Assembly: GCA_964595625.1 (NCBI GenBank)
Contig: CAZQQU010000011.1
Coordinates: 18,744 to 82,743 of the forward strand
Reading direction: 5' to 3'
Source: CAZQQU01 sp964595625
GTDB lineage: Bacteria; Bacteroidota; Bacteroidia; Flavobacteriales; Flavobacteriaceae
DNA: 64,000 bases
Positions 1 through 8,647 of the stretch are shown piece after piece (the stretch's first letter is position 1; each line of letters starts with the position of its first letter). Under the pieces are notes generated by a model. That model searched no databases. It saw nothing but the letters and a program-made list of their open reading frames with translations, and was not told the DNA's origin. The position numbers were made by a program, and so were the translations under genes.

Positions 1-393
1 TCCGGTTCCGTTAAAATGTACCAAAAGTTCCCCTTTTTGTCCGGGTTGAATAGGTTCTTTAGTAAAACTAGGAACAGTACAACCGCAACTTCCTTTAGCA
101 TCAGAAATAATTAAAGGTGCATCACCGGTGTTGGTAAATGTAAACAAATGTTCAACATTTGTTCCTTGAGGAATTCTACCGAAATCATGTTCGGTTTTGT
201 CAAATGTCATCACCGGATATTTGCCCGAAGTATTTTGACTTGTCAAGGATTGGGCATTGTTTCCGTTGGAGGTCGCAGTAGCCGTTTGAGCATCCGTGGC
301 AGCGTTGCTCACGTTGTTCTCAGTGTTGTTGTCTTTACATGAGGTAGCGATTAATGCTACACCTAATAAAGCGGGTAATAAAAATTTTTTCAT
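1..393 (-). CDS. DUF1573 lipoprotein, 3' end outside window
   Basis: The ATG at 393 opens a lipoprotein signal peptide (MKKFLLPALLGVALIATSC, lipid-accepting Cys19). A roughly 35-residue Asn/Thr/Ser-rich linker follows, then the start of a DUF1573 Ig-like domain with HDFGRIPQG, FTFTNTGDAPLI and GSCGCTVP. 131 codons lie in the window and the C-terminus runs off the left edge. It follows nusB by 48 bp on the same strand, the usual flavobacterial order (nusB-DUF1573), so the two are probably cotranscribed. The family is thought to act in the periplasm or at the outer membrane. Its molecular function is not established. Confidence 0.85.
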   Translation of the reverse strand, partial: MKKFLLPALLGVALIATSCKDNNTENNVSNAATDAQTATATSNGNNAQSLTSQNTSGKYPVMTFDKTEHDFGRIPQGTNVEHLFTFTNTGDAPLIISDAKGSCGCTVPSFTKEPIQPGQKGELLVHFNGTG

Positions 394-441
394 AATACTA
401 TTTCACTTTTTGATTTTGGACACGAAAATAACAAAAAAATA

Positions 442-1386
442 TTACTTAACACCCCTCCCTGTTTTCTTTAACATTCCTTTAATTTCCAAGTCCTTAACAA
501 TTTTATCCATAATGCCGTTGATAAAAATGCTGCTTTTGGGAGTCGAGTACTCTTTTGCGATTTCTATATATTCGTTAATGGTTACACGGATGGGGATGGT
601 AGGAAAATGAAGAAACTCGGTAATTCCCATTTTAATAAGCATCATATCGAGTTCAGCAATTCGGTCTTTATCCCAATTGGGAGTCCGCGTTTCAATTTCA
701 TGAGTGGTATAAGCATCATGAATCAGTGTTTTGTCCATCAAATCATGAGCAAATTTTCGATCGTCATCACTTTTAAACAATTCGGGTACCCAATGACTTT
801 CCGAAGAAGTAGGGGTACAATTTTCGATAATTTTCACGATAGCCGTATTGACAATGGGAATATCATCAGCCCAAGTAAGTTTCTTATCTTCCAGATAATC
901 ATATAGTTTATCGTTGGGAGCAATGATGTTTTTGTACAAATACAGCACAAACTCTTTGTCTTGGGCAAAGGTAGGTTTGCTTTGATGAAGGTATTTGGTA
1001 TAAACCGGATCTTCCCGCAGTATTTTAAAAAGTATTTGGGGGTATTCGCTATCCAATTCCCAGCAATTGAGTTTACGATGCTGAAGTAAATTTTGGAGTA
1101 TTGTATTTTTTTCTAATTGAAGCAGTACTTGATTTTCTACAAAGTGGGTACTAGGGCTCATATCTTCGGAAGTAGCTAAAAATTTCTTTTTTGCTCTTTC
1201 CATATAATTAATAGCCTGTCGGTGTATGGCTAGCTGAAGATCAAGAAGTACTACATGCAAGTCATGCATGGCAAGCATGCTTTCAGCCAAAAATTGTTGC
1301 AACTGTTTTAAATCAGCTTTTTCTTGATTTTCAAAAGCATACAGAGCCTGTAATACCTTTACTCGAATGTGTCTTCGTGTAAGCAT
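442..1386 (-). CDS. nusB: Transcription antitermination factor NusB
   Basis: A 314-residue protein. The N-terminus MLTRRHIRVKVLQALYAFE is the NusB RNA-binding start, and the C-terminal half carries the NusB fold (HDLMDKTL, AELDMMLIKMGITEFLHFP, INEYIEIAKEYSTPKSSIFING). Bacteroidota NusB proteins have an N-terminal extension compared with the roughly 140 residues of E. coli NusB, and this one fits that length class. NusB with NusE/S10 binds boxA RNA and promotes rRNA antitermination. The gene starts 24 bp after the dehydrogenase stop and precedes the DUF1573 gene, suggesting a three-gene leftward operon. Confidence 0.95.
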   Translation of the reverse strand: MLTRRHIRVKVLQALYAFENQEKADLKQLQQFLAESMLAMHDLHVVLLDLQLAIHRQAINYMERAKKKFLATSEDMSPSTHFVENQVLLQLEKNTILQNLLQHRKLNCWELDSEYPQILFKILREDPVYTKYLHQSKPTFAQDKEFVLYLYKNIIAPNDKLYDYLEDKKLTWADDIPIVNTAIVKIIENCTPTSSESHWVPELFKSDDDRKFAHDLMDKTLIHDAYTTHEIETRTPNWDKDRIAELDMMLIKMGITEFLHFPTIPIRVTINEYIEIAKEYSTPKSSIFINGIMDKIVKDLEIKGMLKKTGRGVK

Positions 1387-1410
1387 TTTTTTGTAAGAAC
1401 TTATCTAGTT

Positions 1411-2502
1411 TTATTTTTTAGCTGCATCAATACGAGCCTGGGCTACTTGGTAGGCAGCTTGGTAGGTAGTTATATTATTTTTATCGGCGTTTTGTAAAAT
1501 TTCTAAAGTAGTATTATAAATATTTTCTGTTCTTCGTAAGCTTTCGTTCTTATCGTATTTAGCAATTTCGGCATATACATTAATAATACCACCGGCATTG
1601 ATTAAAAAATCGGGGGCATATACGATACCTCGCTCTTGTAAGTCTTTACCGTTTTTAAGTTCGTCAGCCAATTGATTATTAGCAGCACCGGCAATTACTT
1701 TCGCTTTGAGTTGAGGAATGGTTTTGTCGTTAATAGTTGCACCCAGCGCACAAGGAGAATACACATCCATTTCTTCTGCAAAAAGATTGTGACCTCGGTA
1801 AATAGTGGCATTGTATAGACGGCTAATTTCTTCTAATTTGGCTTCATTAATATCCGAAATCGTCACTATAGCACCCGCTTCAGAAAGGTGTTTCACTAGA
1901 GTAGCACCAACATTCCCAATACCTTGCACAAATACTTTTTTACCGTTTAAATCGTCAGAACCAAATTTGTACTTGACCGCAGCTTTTAATCCCATAAACA
2001 CTCCGTATGCCGTCACAGGTGAAGGGTTTCCGGAGCCACCCAAAGATTCTGAAATCCCAGTAACGTAGGGGGTAACACTTCGGACGGTATCCATATCGGC
2101 CGTACTCATGCCCACATCTTCTGCAGTTATGTATTTACCACTCAGGGAATGTACAAATTCACCGAATTTTTTCATCAATTCAGGTGTTTTTTGAGTGAGG
2201 GTGTCACCAATGATAACGGCTTTTCCACCCCCTAGATCCAACCCGGCTAAAGCCGATTTGTAGGTCATCCCTCGGGAAAGTCTTAATACATCGTTTAGAG
2301 CATCCCATTCACTGGCATAGTTCCACATTCGGGTGCCCCCTAATGCCGGACCTAAATTTGTATTGTGAATTCCAATAATTGCTTTTAATCCTGTATCTTT
2401 GTCGTGACAAAATACAACTTGTTCATGATCGTCAAATGAAAGCTGTCCGAATACCGGGTCCATTTTGTAAAGCTCTCCTGAATGCAGATTTTCTGTAGTC
2501 AT
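1411..2502 (-). CDS. Glu/Leu/Phe/Val dehydrogenase (leucine-dehydrogenase type)
   Basis: NAD-dependent oxidative deamination of branched-chain or related amino acids. Visible signatures: LGPALGGTRMW, the catalytic-lysine segment GLDLGGGKAVIIGD (Lys near residue 94), TAEDVGM, and the Rossmann loop GIGNVGATLV. The C-terminus carries PDFLINAGGIINVYAE. An upstream in-frame Met at 2547 lies inside the predicted -7 promoter element (2545-2552), so I place the start at 2502, giving MTTENLHSGELYKMDPVFG and 363 residues, a normal family length. The exact substrate (Leu, Val or Phe) cannot be read from sequence alone. It is first in the run with nusB. Confidence 0.9.
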   Translation of the reverse strand: MTTENLHSGELYKMDPVFGQLSFDDHEQVVFCHDKDTGLKAIIGIHNTNLGPALGGTRMWNYASEWDALNDVLRLSRGMTYKSALAGLDLGGGKAVIIGDTLTQKTPELMKKFGEFVHSLSGKYITAEDVGMSTADMDTVRSVTPYVTGISESLGGSGNPSPVTAYGVFMGLKAAVKYKFGSDDLNGKKVFVQGIGNVGATLVKHLSEAGAIVTISDINEAKLEEISRLYNATIYRGHNLFAEEMDVYSPCALGATINDKTIPQLKAKVIAGAANNQLADELKNGKDLQERGIVYAPDFLINAGGIINVYAEIAKYDKNESLRRTENIYNTTLEILQNADKNNITTYQAAYQVAQARIDAAKK

Positions 2503-2544
2503 ACTGTGAAATGTTTTTATTATCAAGGCTCTAATTAAGCAGTG

Positions 2545-2575
2545 CAAAAGTAGCGGAATAATTGAAGAGTTTCAA
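2545..2575 (-). promoter_or_regulatory. Promoter of the amino-acid dehydrogenase/nusB run
   Basis: On the minus strand TACTTTTG (2552-2545) matches the Bacteroidota -7 consensus TAnnTTTG exactly. TTGA stands in the -33 position 19 bases upstream. It implies a transcript start near 2538, downstream of the alternative Met at 2547. Confidence 0.55.
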
Positions 2576-2622
2576 TAAAAAAAAGGTTAAAATAAAATTC
2601 TTTTAATCTTTTGTTTTTTTTA

Positions 2623-4389
2623 ATGCCAATGAAAGAGTTAAAATACCTCAATAAATATCTGTATAAATACCGTAAACCGCTTTTGTATGGGGTGTTTATT
2701 ACCATCTTGGCAAGGATATTTGCATTGGCAACTCCTAAAATTATTGGAAATTCTGTAAATGCGGTCGAATATTATTTGTCTCATACAGCCGGAGCCGATC
2801 CCGAGGAAATTAAGCGTCAACTCATCATCAACATATTATTGATTATAGGAGCTACACTTATTGCGGCTTTATTGACGTTTTTGATGCGACAAACTTTTAT
2901 TGTGGTCTCTAGAAAAGTAGAGTTTGACTTAAAAAATGAAATTTACGAACACTACCAAAAACTTTCCCCCAGCTTTTATAAAATGAATCGAATCGGTGAT
3001 TTGATGAACCGAATTAGTGAAGATGTTTCTAAGGTGCGCATGTATTTGGGGCCGGCCTTGATGTACAGTGTACAGACTTTATCTCTTTTTGTGGTGGTCA
3101 TCAGTTATATGTACAGTCAAGCACCCTTATTGACCCTGTATGCCGTTGTCCCGTTGCCGATTTTGTCGTTTGCAATCTATAAATTGAGTACGGCTATCAA
3201 TAAAAGAAGTAGTGTAGTTCAACAATATTTATCCAAATTAACCACCTTTACCCAAGAGTCTTTTAGTGGAATTTCTGTTATTAAATCGTATGCCATAGAA
3301 CCGGATATTCAAAAGGATTTTGTGGATTTAGCCATTCAAAGTCGGGATAAGACCATTGATTTAGTAAAGGTACAAGCATTGTTTTTTCCGATGATGGTGG
3401 TGTTAATAGGTATCAGTAACTTGATAGTAATTTTTGTTGGGGGTAATCAGTACTTAAATGGGCAAATTCAAGAGTTAGGAACCATCGTTGAGTTTATAAT
3501 TTTTATCAATATGCTTACTTGGCCGGTTGCGGTAGTGGGATGGGTTACTTCCATGGTTCAACAGGCAGAAGCTTCTCAGAAACGAATCAACGAATTTTTG
3601 GAACAACAACCTGAAATCGTTAATCAAGTCGCAACTTCATCTGAAATTCGCGGAAGCGTCGAGTTTAAAAATGTTTCTTTAACTTATCCGGATACTCAAA
3701 TTCAGGCACTTAAAAACATATCTTTTTCTATCGAACCCGGTAAAACCTTGGCCATTTTAGGAAATACCGGATCGGGTAAAACCAGTATTCTAGATTTGAT
3801 CGGCAGGTTGTACGACCCGGATAGTGGTGAGGTGTTAATCGATGGCATACCTACCCACCAACACCATTTAAATGATTTGAGGAAAGCCATTTCATACGTA
3901 CCCCAAGATGCCTTTTTGTTTAGTGATACCATAGCCAATAATATTCGGTTTGGTAAAGAAAATGCTACGGAAAGCGAAATTCAAACGGCGGCACATTATG
4001 CTGCAGTTCACCAAAATATTTCAGAATTTGCCCAAGGCTATGACACTGTGTTGGGCGAGCGAGGTATTACGGTTAGTGGTGGTCAAAAACAACGTATTTC
4101 AATTGCTCGGGCATTAATTAAAGATGCCGTTATATATCTCTTGGACGACAGTCTTTCTGCTGTGGATACGGAAACTGAAGAAGAAATTTTGAATAATTTG
4201 AAAAAATTGTTTGCTAACAAAACCACTATATTGGTGAGTCACAGAGTGTCTGCAGCTAAAACAGCTGATAAAATTATTGTTCTTAAAAACGGAGAAATAA
4301 TCGAACAAGGAACTCACAATCAATTATTAAATGCTCAAGGATATTATAAGGATTTATACGAAAAACAATTAGCTGAAAAAGAAACCTGA
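2623..4389 (+). CDS. ABC exporter, fused membrane and ATPase domains
   Basis: A type IV half-transporter (MsbA/MdlA-like) of 589 residues. Six membrane helices occupy roughly residues 15-310, followed by one nucleotide-binding domain with Walker A GNTGSGKT, Q-loop YVPQDAFLF, signature VSGGQKQRI, Walker B VIYLLDDSLSAVD and H-loop LVSHRVS. The residue after Walker B is Asp instead of the catalytic Glu. This is the pattern of the impaired half in heterodimeric exporters such as YheI/BmrC and MdlA, yet no partner gene is adjacent. A TTG in frame at 2611 is ignored in favour of ATG 2623 (or 2629). Substrate unknown, probably lipid or drug. It is divergent from the dehydrogenase gene. Confidence 0.88.
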   Translation: MPMKELKYLNKYLYKYRKPLLYGVFITILARIFALATPKIIGNSVNAVEYYLSHTAGADPEEIKRQLIINILLIIGATLIAALLTFLMRQTFIVVSRKVEFDLKNEIYEHYQKLSPSFYKMNRIGDLMNRISEDVSKVRMYLGPALMYSVQTLSLFVVVISYMYSQAPLLTLYAVVPLPILSFAIYKLSTAINKRSSVVQQYLSKLTTFTQESFSGISVIKSYAIEPDIQKDFVDLAIQSRDKTIDLVKVQALFFPMMVVLIGISNLIVIFVGGNQYLNGQIQELGTIVEFIIFINMLTWPVAVVGWVTSMVQQAEASQKRINEFLEQQPEIVNQVATSSEIRGSVEFKNVSLTYPDTQIQALKNISFSIEPGKTLAILGNTGSGKTSILDLIGRLYDPDSGEVLIDGIPTHQHHLNDLRKAISYVPQDAFLFSDTIANNIRFGKENATESEIQTAAHYAAVHQNISEFAQGYDTVLGERGITVSGGQKQRISIARALIKDAVIYLLDDSLSAVDTETEEEILNNLKKLFANKTTILVSHRVSAAKTADKIIVLKNGEIIEQGTHNQLLNAQGYYKDLYEKQLAEKET

Positions 4390-4455
4390 ATTTTAAGTTG
4401 GTTAGAATAAATATTTTTAGCACTTTTGGGATTATTAATTTTTAAATAAATACTT

Positions 4456-4830
4456 ATGAGCGAAAAAGAAATGATGGAACAAGAAGAAATCTACTCAAAA
4501 GTATTGCGTGCCGGAAGGAGAACCTACTTTTTTGATGTTAGAGCAACAAAAGCAGGAGACTATTATCTAACCATTACTGAAAGTAAAAAGTTTACTAATG
4601 AAGATGGCTCTTTCCATTATAAAAAGCACAAAATATATTTGTACAAAGAGGATTTTAGTAGTTTTTCTGAAATCATGAAAGAAATGGTAGATTTTATTAT
4701 TGCAGAAAAAGGAGATGAAGTTATTAGCGAACGGCATCAAAAAGATTACAAAAGAGAAAATTTTGATGAAACCGAAAGCGAAACAGCCTCCACAAGTACT
4801 TTTACCGATGTAGATTTTGACGATATCTAA
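4456..4830 (+). CDS. DUF3276 / Pur-alpha-like nucleic-acid-binding protein
   Basis: 124 residues, with the PUR-type fold signature YSKVLRAGRRTYFFDVR, then DYYLTITESKK and FHYKKHKIYLYKEDF. The acidic, Ser/Thr-rich C-terminal tail ends TFTDVDFDDI. DUF3276 proteins are almost confined to Bacteroidota and spirochaetes, and the Borrelia homologue (BpuR) binds RNA and DNA. The predicted role is a small cytoplasmic nucleic-acid-binding regulator. A strong terminator follows at 4878-4906. Confidence 0.88.
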   Translation: MSEKEMMEQEEIYSKVLRAGRRTYFFDVRATKAGDYYLTITESKKFTNEDGSFHYKKHKIYLYKEDFSSFSEIMKEMVDFIIAEKGDEVISERHQKDYKRENFDETESETASTSTFTDVDFDDI

Positions 4831-4877
4831 ATCTCGTTTACTATAAAAATCAAACTCTAACAAACCAACAAATTATT

Positions 4878-4906
4878 AAGCTGCTTTAAAAAAGCAGCTT
4901 TTTTTA
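4878..4906 (+). terminator. Intrinsic terminator after the DUF3276 gene
   Basis: Inverted repeat AAGCTGCTTT / AAAGCAGCTT (4878-4887 and 4891-4900) with a 3-base loop and a T run, 48 bp after the stop codon. Confidence 0.85.
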
Positions 4907-4945
4907 TGTTTTTTTTAAAAAAAAAAATAGTAAGTGGTTATTTTT

Positions 4946-4976
4946 TTTGGAAATCTTTGGCGAATTATTACTTTTG
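4946..4976 (+). promoter_or_regulatory. Perfect Bacteroidota promoter of the small lipoprotein gene
   Basis: TTTG at 4946-4949, exactly 19 bases, then TACTTTTG at 4969-4976. This is the full TTTG-N19-TAnnTTTG consensus of the Bacteroidota housekeeping sigma factor. It lies 22 bases upstream of the ATG at 4999. Confidence 0.8.
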
Positions 4977-4998
4977 GCAAAATTTAATAACCAATCTT

Positions 4999-5241
4999 AT
5001 GAAAAAATTATTTTTTACCCTGTTAGTTACTTCATTAATTGTGTCATGTTCAAAAGATGACGATGGTGGAAGCAAAAAAGACTGTTTTGATTGCAATCTA
5101 CAAGGTACAACCATCAAATATTGTTATGAAGAAGGTAAAGATTTTTATACCGTAACTATATTAGGTCAAACTACCGAAATGCCTTTGAATGGCGAAAGCT
5201 GGTCAGAAATTAAAGAAGGCTATCAGTCTTTGTGTGATTAA
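4999..5241 (+). CDS. Small putative lipoprotein
   Basis: 80 residues. The start at 4999 gives a lipoprotein signal peptide MKKLFFTLLVTSLIVSCS with a Cys at residue 17, then a hydrophilic Asp/Gly segment and four further cysteines (DCFDC, YCYEEG, SLCD near the end). An upstream in-frame Met at 4906 is excluded because it lies before the promoter. No family recognised. The paired Cys residues suggest disulfides in a periplasmic mini-domain. Monocistronic, between a terminator and convergent xerD. Confidence 0.75.
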   Translation: MKKLFFTLLVTSLIVSCSKDDDGGSKKDCFDCNLQGTTIKYCYEEGKDFYTVTILGQTTEMPLNGESWSEIKEGYQSLCD

Positions 5242-5286
5242 TACTGTGTAGTCTCCCACACCTTACTCACATACTTTACTAATAAT

Positions 5287-6186
5287 TTACAACTTTCTGG
5301 GATGATACTTATGTAGCGTCTCACTAAGAAGTTTTCTATCGAGGTGCATATAAATTTCGGTAGTAGTAATACTTTCGTGTCCTAGCATTAGTTGGATAGA
5401 ATTCAAATCGGCACCATTTTCTAATAAATGGGTGGCAAAAGAATGTCGGAAGGTGTGGGGACTAATAGTTTTTTGGATTCCTGCTTTTTGGGCTAACTGC
5501 CGGATGATGGTAAAAATCATGGCGCGGGTTAATCTTTTACCTCTACGGTTTAAAAACAAAATATCAGTATCTAACTTATTGATGGGTTGGTGGATTCTGA
5601 TTTGGTGGAGGTAGTTATTAATATATTTGATGGTATATTGAGCAATGGGAACCAATCGCTGTTTATTTCCTTTACCAGTTACTTGAATAAAACCTTCGTC
5701 AAAAAATAGGTTTGAAATTTTTAAATTGACCAATTCCGATACCCGTAATCCACAGCCGTATAACGTTTCGAGTATGGCTCGATTGCGCTCTCCTTCTGGG
5801 GTACTACGGTCAATGGCGGCAAGCAATATATCAATTTCCTGTTGGGAAAGGGTATCCGGAAGTTTACGCCCAATTTTGGGAGTTTCGATTAATTCTAAAG
5901 GGTGGTCTTTTCGCAGTTCTTCAAAAAGCAAATAATTAAAAAATCCTTTCAATCCTGAGATTATCCGGCTTTGAGAACGAGGTGTTACCTCTTTGGCAAT
6001 TTGATAAACAAATTCTTGTATTTCTTTATCAGTAATAGCAATGGGGGACGAAGTTATTTGGTGTTTGTTTAGCCACCGAATAAGTTTTTTTATGTCCAAG
6101 CCGTAGTTAATAACTGTATTTTCCGATAAACCTCGTTCAATTCGTAAATAATTTTGATAGGATTTTAGTGCCTGAAGCCAGTCCAT
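5287..6186 (-). CDS. xerD: Tyrosine recombinase XerD/XerC
   Basis: 299 residues with the SAM-like N-terminal DNA-binding domain (MDWLQALKSYQNYLRIERGLS) and the full catalytic set: Arg in YGCGLRVSEL, Lys in TGKGNKQRLVPI, HTFRHSFATHLL (HxxR), LGHESITTTEIY (His and nucleophile Tyr). Xer recombinases resolve chromosome dimers at dif during division. In many Flavobacteriia xerD is divergent from aroQ, and here four outer-membrane protein genes lie between them. The intact catalytic motif contrasts with the recombinase fragment at 59.3 kb. Confidence 0.93.
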   Translation of the reverse strand: MDWLQALKSYQNYLRIERGLSENTVINYGLDIKKLIRWLNKHQITSSPIAITDKEIQEFVYQIAKEVTPRSQSRIISGLKGFFNYLLFEELRKDHPLELIETPKIGRKLPDTLSQQEIDILLAAIDRSTPEGERNRAILETLYGCGLRVSELVNLKISNLFFDEGFIQVTGKGNKQRLVPIAQYTIKYINNYLHQIRIHQPINKLDTDILFLNRRGKRLTRAMIFTIIRQLAQKAGIQKTISPHTFRHSFATHLLENGADLNSIQLMLGHESITTTEIYMHLDRKLLSETLHKYHPRKL

Positions 6187-6245
6187 TGCCGTTTTGTTAA
6201 ACCGTATTTTATTAAAAGTTTATGATATGATACCGTATTATAGAT

Positions 6246-6253
6246 TATTTTTG
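6246..6253 (+). promoter_or_regulatory. -7 promoter element TATTTTTG
   Basis: Matches TAnnTTTG exactly, 32 bases before the ATG at 6286. The -33 region is poor. Confidence 0.5.
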
Positions 6254-6285
6254 TACTACAATTGTAAAACACAAAAAGTAAAGTT

Positions 6286-6834
6286 ATGAAAAAACTCATG
6301 TTATCCATACTTGCTGTTGCTTTTTCAGCTAGTGTATTTTCCCAAGGGATTGATTTAGGTGTCAAAGTAGGAGCCAATTTTTCTACTATTAATGATGCCG
6401 TCAATGTAAAAAACAAAACCGGTCTTTTATTTGGAGCTTTTGCAGGTGTAAAATTTACCAGTAAATTAGGTATCCAATCCGAACTTCTATACTCACAGCA
6501 AGGAGCTGAATTTGAAGGGCTGGGAGACGTTAACCTCAACTATGTAAATTTACCAGTGTTTGCAAAAATTTATTTGGTTAAGGGATTGAATATTCAAGCA
6601 GGTCCTCAGTTTGGATTTGTAGTCGATGATAATGTCAGTAAAGTATTTAAAGAAATCAATAGTTCTATCAAAGCCAAGGACTTTGATGTATCAGGTTTGA
6701 TAGGTTTAGGTTATGACTTACCGGTAGGCGTGCGTATAGATGCAAGATACAATTTCGGACTTACCGAAACCATTGATGGGGGAGATGGTAAAAATGGAGT
6801 GTTCTCCTTAGCATTAGGCTATTCGTTTTTATAA
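6286..6834 (+). CDS. Outer-membrane beta-barrel protein (PorT/OMP_b-brl family)
   Basis: 182 residues: a signal peptide (MKKLMLSILAVAFSASVFSQ, cleavage before Gly), then a small beta-barrel with GVKVGANFSTI, LGIQSELLYSQQGAEF, NYVNLPVFAKIYL and ARYNFGLTE, ending in a terminal aromatic segment ALGYSFL typical for BAM recognition. It is the first of three similar paralogues in tandem. Function within the barrel family is unknown. It is flanked by its own promoter and terminator, so it is probably transcribed alone. Confidence 0.85.
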   Translation: MKKLMLSILAVAFSASVFSQGIDLGVKVGANFSTINDAVNVKNKTGLLFGAFAGVKFTSKLGIQSELLYSQQGAEFEGLGDVNLNYVNLPVFAKIYLVKGLNIQAGPQFGFVVDDNVSKVFKEINSSIKAKDFDVSGLIGLGYDLPVGVRIDARYNFGLTETIDGGDGKNGVFSLALGYSFL

Positions 6835-6855
6835 TAATTATTATTAATAGATTTA

Positions 6856-6888
6856 AAAAAGCTATCCATTACGGGTAGCTTTTTTTTG
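6856..6888 (+). terminator. Intrinsic terminator after first barrel gene
   Basis: AAAAAGCTATCC / GGGTAGCTTTTT stem (one G-T pair) with a 5-base loop and a T8 run, about 20 bp after the stop. Confidence 0.8.
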
Positions 6889-7012
6889 GGATAATGGAGT
6901 CTAAAAGGGATTGATAATTTCATATATCTGTAGGTTCTTTTCTAGTTTAAAACCCATAATATAGAATAAGTCTATATAAAGTGGTTAAGAGATTTTATTC
7001 TGGTAATAATTA

Positions 7013-7020
7013 TATCTTTG
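7013..7020 (+). promoter_or_regulatory. -7 promoter element TATCTTTG
   Basis: Exact TAnnTTTG match, 30 bases before the ATG at 7051. No clear -33 TTTG. Confidence 0.5.
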
Positions 7021-7050
7021 CCACAAATTAAATAACAAATTAAATTTATT

Positions 7051-7653
7051 ATGAAAAAAATTATTTTTATTGCTTTTATCGCATTTTTTAGTGCCTTGAA
7101 TGTCCAAGCCCAAGAATTTAAATTTGGTGTCAAAGGAGGAGTTAACGTAGCTTCTATTGGGGGTGATGGAACAGGTGTTAGTGGTGTAGCTTCCAAAGTA
7201 GGTGGACACATTGGTGGTGTTGTTCAAATTCCTATTGCAACCAATTTTTCAATTCAACCAGAATTACTTTATTCTATGGAAGGAAGTAAAGGTTGGTGGT
7301 ATGTTCATTCTTATGGAAATTACGGCGACACCAAACTAGATTATGTGAGAATTCCTGTGATGGGACAGTATCATATACTCGAAGGATTAACCGCTCAATT
7401 AGGACCTGTATTTGGGGTTTTAGTGAGTGCTAAATCCGGTAGCGTTGATATAAAAGATGGGTATAACGGATTTGATGCTCAACTTGGAATTGGCGCTACT
7501 TATACCTTCGATTTCGGTTTGTTTGGTGGGTTGAGATATAATAAAGGTCTAATGAACATTTCTAAAGATTATACTGATCCCGATACTCATTATATCTATT
7601 CTTATTCTCAAAATAGTAATGTATTCCAAATTTCAGTAGGATATTATTTCTAA
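7051..7653 (+). CDS. Outer-membrane beta-barrel protein, paralogue 2
   Basis: 200 residues. Signal peptide MKKIIFIAFIAFFSALNVQA, then FKFGVKGGVNVASIGGDG, FSIQPELLYSMEGSKG, DYVRIPVMGQYHIL and LRYNKGLMNI, ending QISVGYYF, a C-terminal beta signal. It is the same porin-family barrel as its neighbours at 6286 and 7809, and shares with the third the start KFGxKxGVN and the end QISVGY-F, indicating tandem duplication. It has its own promoter and terminator. Ligand unknown. Confidence 0.85.
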   Translation: MKKIIFIAFIAFFSALNVQAQEFKFGVKGGVNVASIGGDGTGVSGVASKVGGHIGGVVQIPIATNFSIQPELLYSMEGSKGWWYVHSYGNYGDTKLDYVRIPVMGQYHILEGLTAQLGPVFGVLVSAKSGSVDIKDGYNGFDAQLGIGATYTFDFGLFGGLRYNKGLMNISKDYTDPDTHYIYSYSQNSNVFQISVGYYF

Positions 7654-7680
7654 AAAGTAGGATATCTTAAAAAATTAAAT

Positions 7681-7713
7681 AAAACTGCTTCAAGCAATTG
7701 GAGCAGTTTTTTT
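7681..7713 (+). terminator. Intrinsic terminator after second barrel gene
   Basis: AAAACTGCT (7681-7689) pairs with AGCAGTTTT (7702-7710) and is followed by T residues, 28 bp after the stop. Confidence 0.8.
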
Positions 7714-7773
7714 ATTAACACAAGGCTATTTATAACTTAATTAGAATTGTTTAATAACTTGGTCTTATTATTA

Positions 7774-7781
7774 TATATTTG
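7774..7781 (+). promoter_or_regulatory. -7 promoter element TATATTTG
   Basis: Exact TAnnTTTG match, 27 bases before the ATG at 7809. Confidence 0.5.
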
Positions 7782-7808
7782 TAAGTATAACATTTAAAAA
7801 TCTATATT

Positions 7809-8465
7809 ATGAGAAAATTTTTTATTATAACTGCTCTGACAGTTTTTGGATTTACACAGGTAAACGCACAAGAAATTAAATTTGGTGCCAAAGCAGGTGT
7901 TAATCTCGCTAATATTGTTGGTGATTTTACTGACGATTCAAAAATGCTTATGGGTTTTCACGTTGGTGGGGTCGCTGAATTTGCAATTACAGAAGATTTT
8001 CTTGTTGCCCCAGAGTTGTTGTTCTCTATGCAAGGGAATAAGTTTGAATATGAAGAAAGTGAAACATTTATGGGAATGACCGCTTCTATAAAAGAAGAAG
8101 GAAAATTAAAACTGAGTTATATAGCTATTCCAGTAATGGCTAAATATCAGGTTTTTGACGGTTTAACATTAGAAGCTGGACCTCAAATTGGTATTTTGAT
8201 GGGGGCAAAGCAGGAATATGACTCCACAGTATCTCTTAATGGAGAAGTTGTTGAAAGCGAATCAGGGTCAGAAGATGTTAAAGAATTTATGTCTACAATG
8301 GATTTAGGTTTGGGTTTAGGTTTGGGTTATCGTATGACCAATGGCTTGTTTTTCCAAGCTCGATATAATATTGGTTTAAGCAATATCAATGATTTTGATG
8401 GTTCTGATAAGTATAAACAACAAAACAGTGTTATCCAAATTTCTGTTGGATATTTCTTTAATTAA
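7809..8465 (+). CDS. Outer-membrane beta-barrel protein, paralogue 3
   Basis: 218 residues. Signal peptide ending QVNAQ, then IKFGAKAGVNLANIVGDF, FLVAPELLFSMQGNKFEY, LSYIAIPVMAKYQVF, ARYNIGLSNI, ending QISVGYFFN. Same barrel family as the two preceding genes and closest to the 7051 paralogue. An acidic loop (GEVVESESGSEDVKEF) is an exposed-loop candidate that differs from the paralogues. Own promoter at 7774 and terminator at 8489. Confidence 0.85.
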   Translation: MRKFFIITALTVFGFTQVNAQEIKFGAKAGVNLANIVGDFTDDSKMLMGFHVGGVAEFAITEDFLVAPELLFSMQGNKFEYEESETFMGMTASIKEEGKLKLSYIAIPVMAKYQVFDGLTLEAGPQIGILMGAKQEYDSTVSLNGEVVESESGSEDVKEFMSTMDLGLGLGLGYRMTNGLFFQARYNIGLSNINDFDGSDKYKQQNSVIQISVGYFFN

Positions 8466-8488
8466 GAAATTATAGTATTCTTATAAAA

Positions 8489-8517
8489 CTGCCCCGTTTC
8501 GCGGGGCAGCTTTTTTT
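8489..8517 (+). terminator. Intrinsic terminator after third barrel gene
   Basis: GC-rich stem CTGCCCCG (8489-8496) / CGGGGCAG (8502-8509), loop TTTCG, then T7. Confidence 0.88.
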
Positions 8518-8647
8518 ATGGTTATACTTCTTCAGTAAAAAATATACCAGTAATTCGGACAGAAGGAAACTCCTTATAAGTTCTTTCATTGTCTTTATGT
8601 ATATTTACAAAGAAAAATTTTTATCATAAGTTGAAAAAAAATATATT

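Noticed and set aside
2611..2622. TTG at 2611 as start of the ABC exporter
   Set aside because: Adds only a short hydrophobic MFFL before two good ATG codons at 2623 and 2629.
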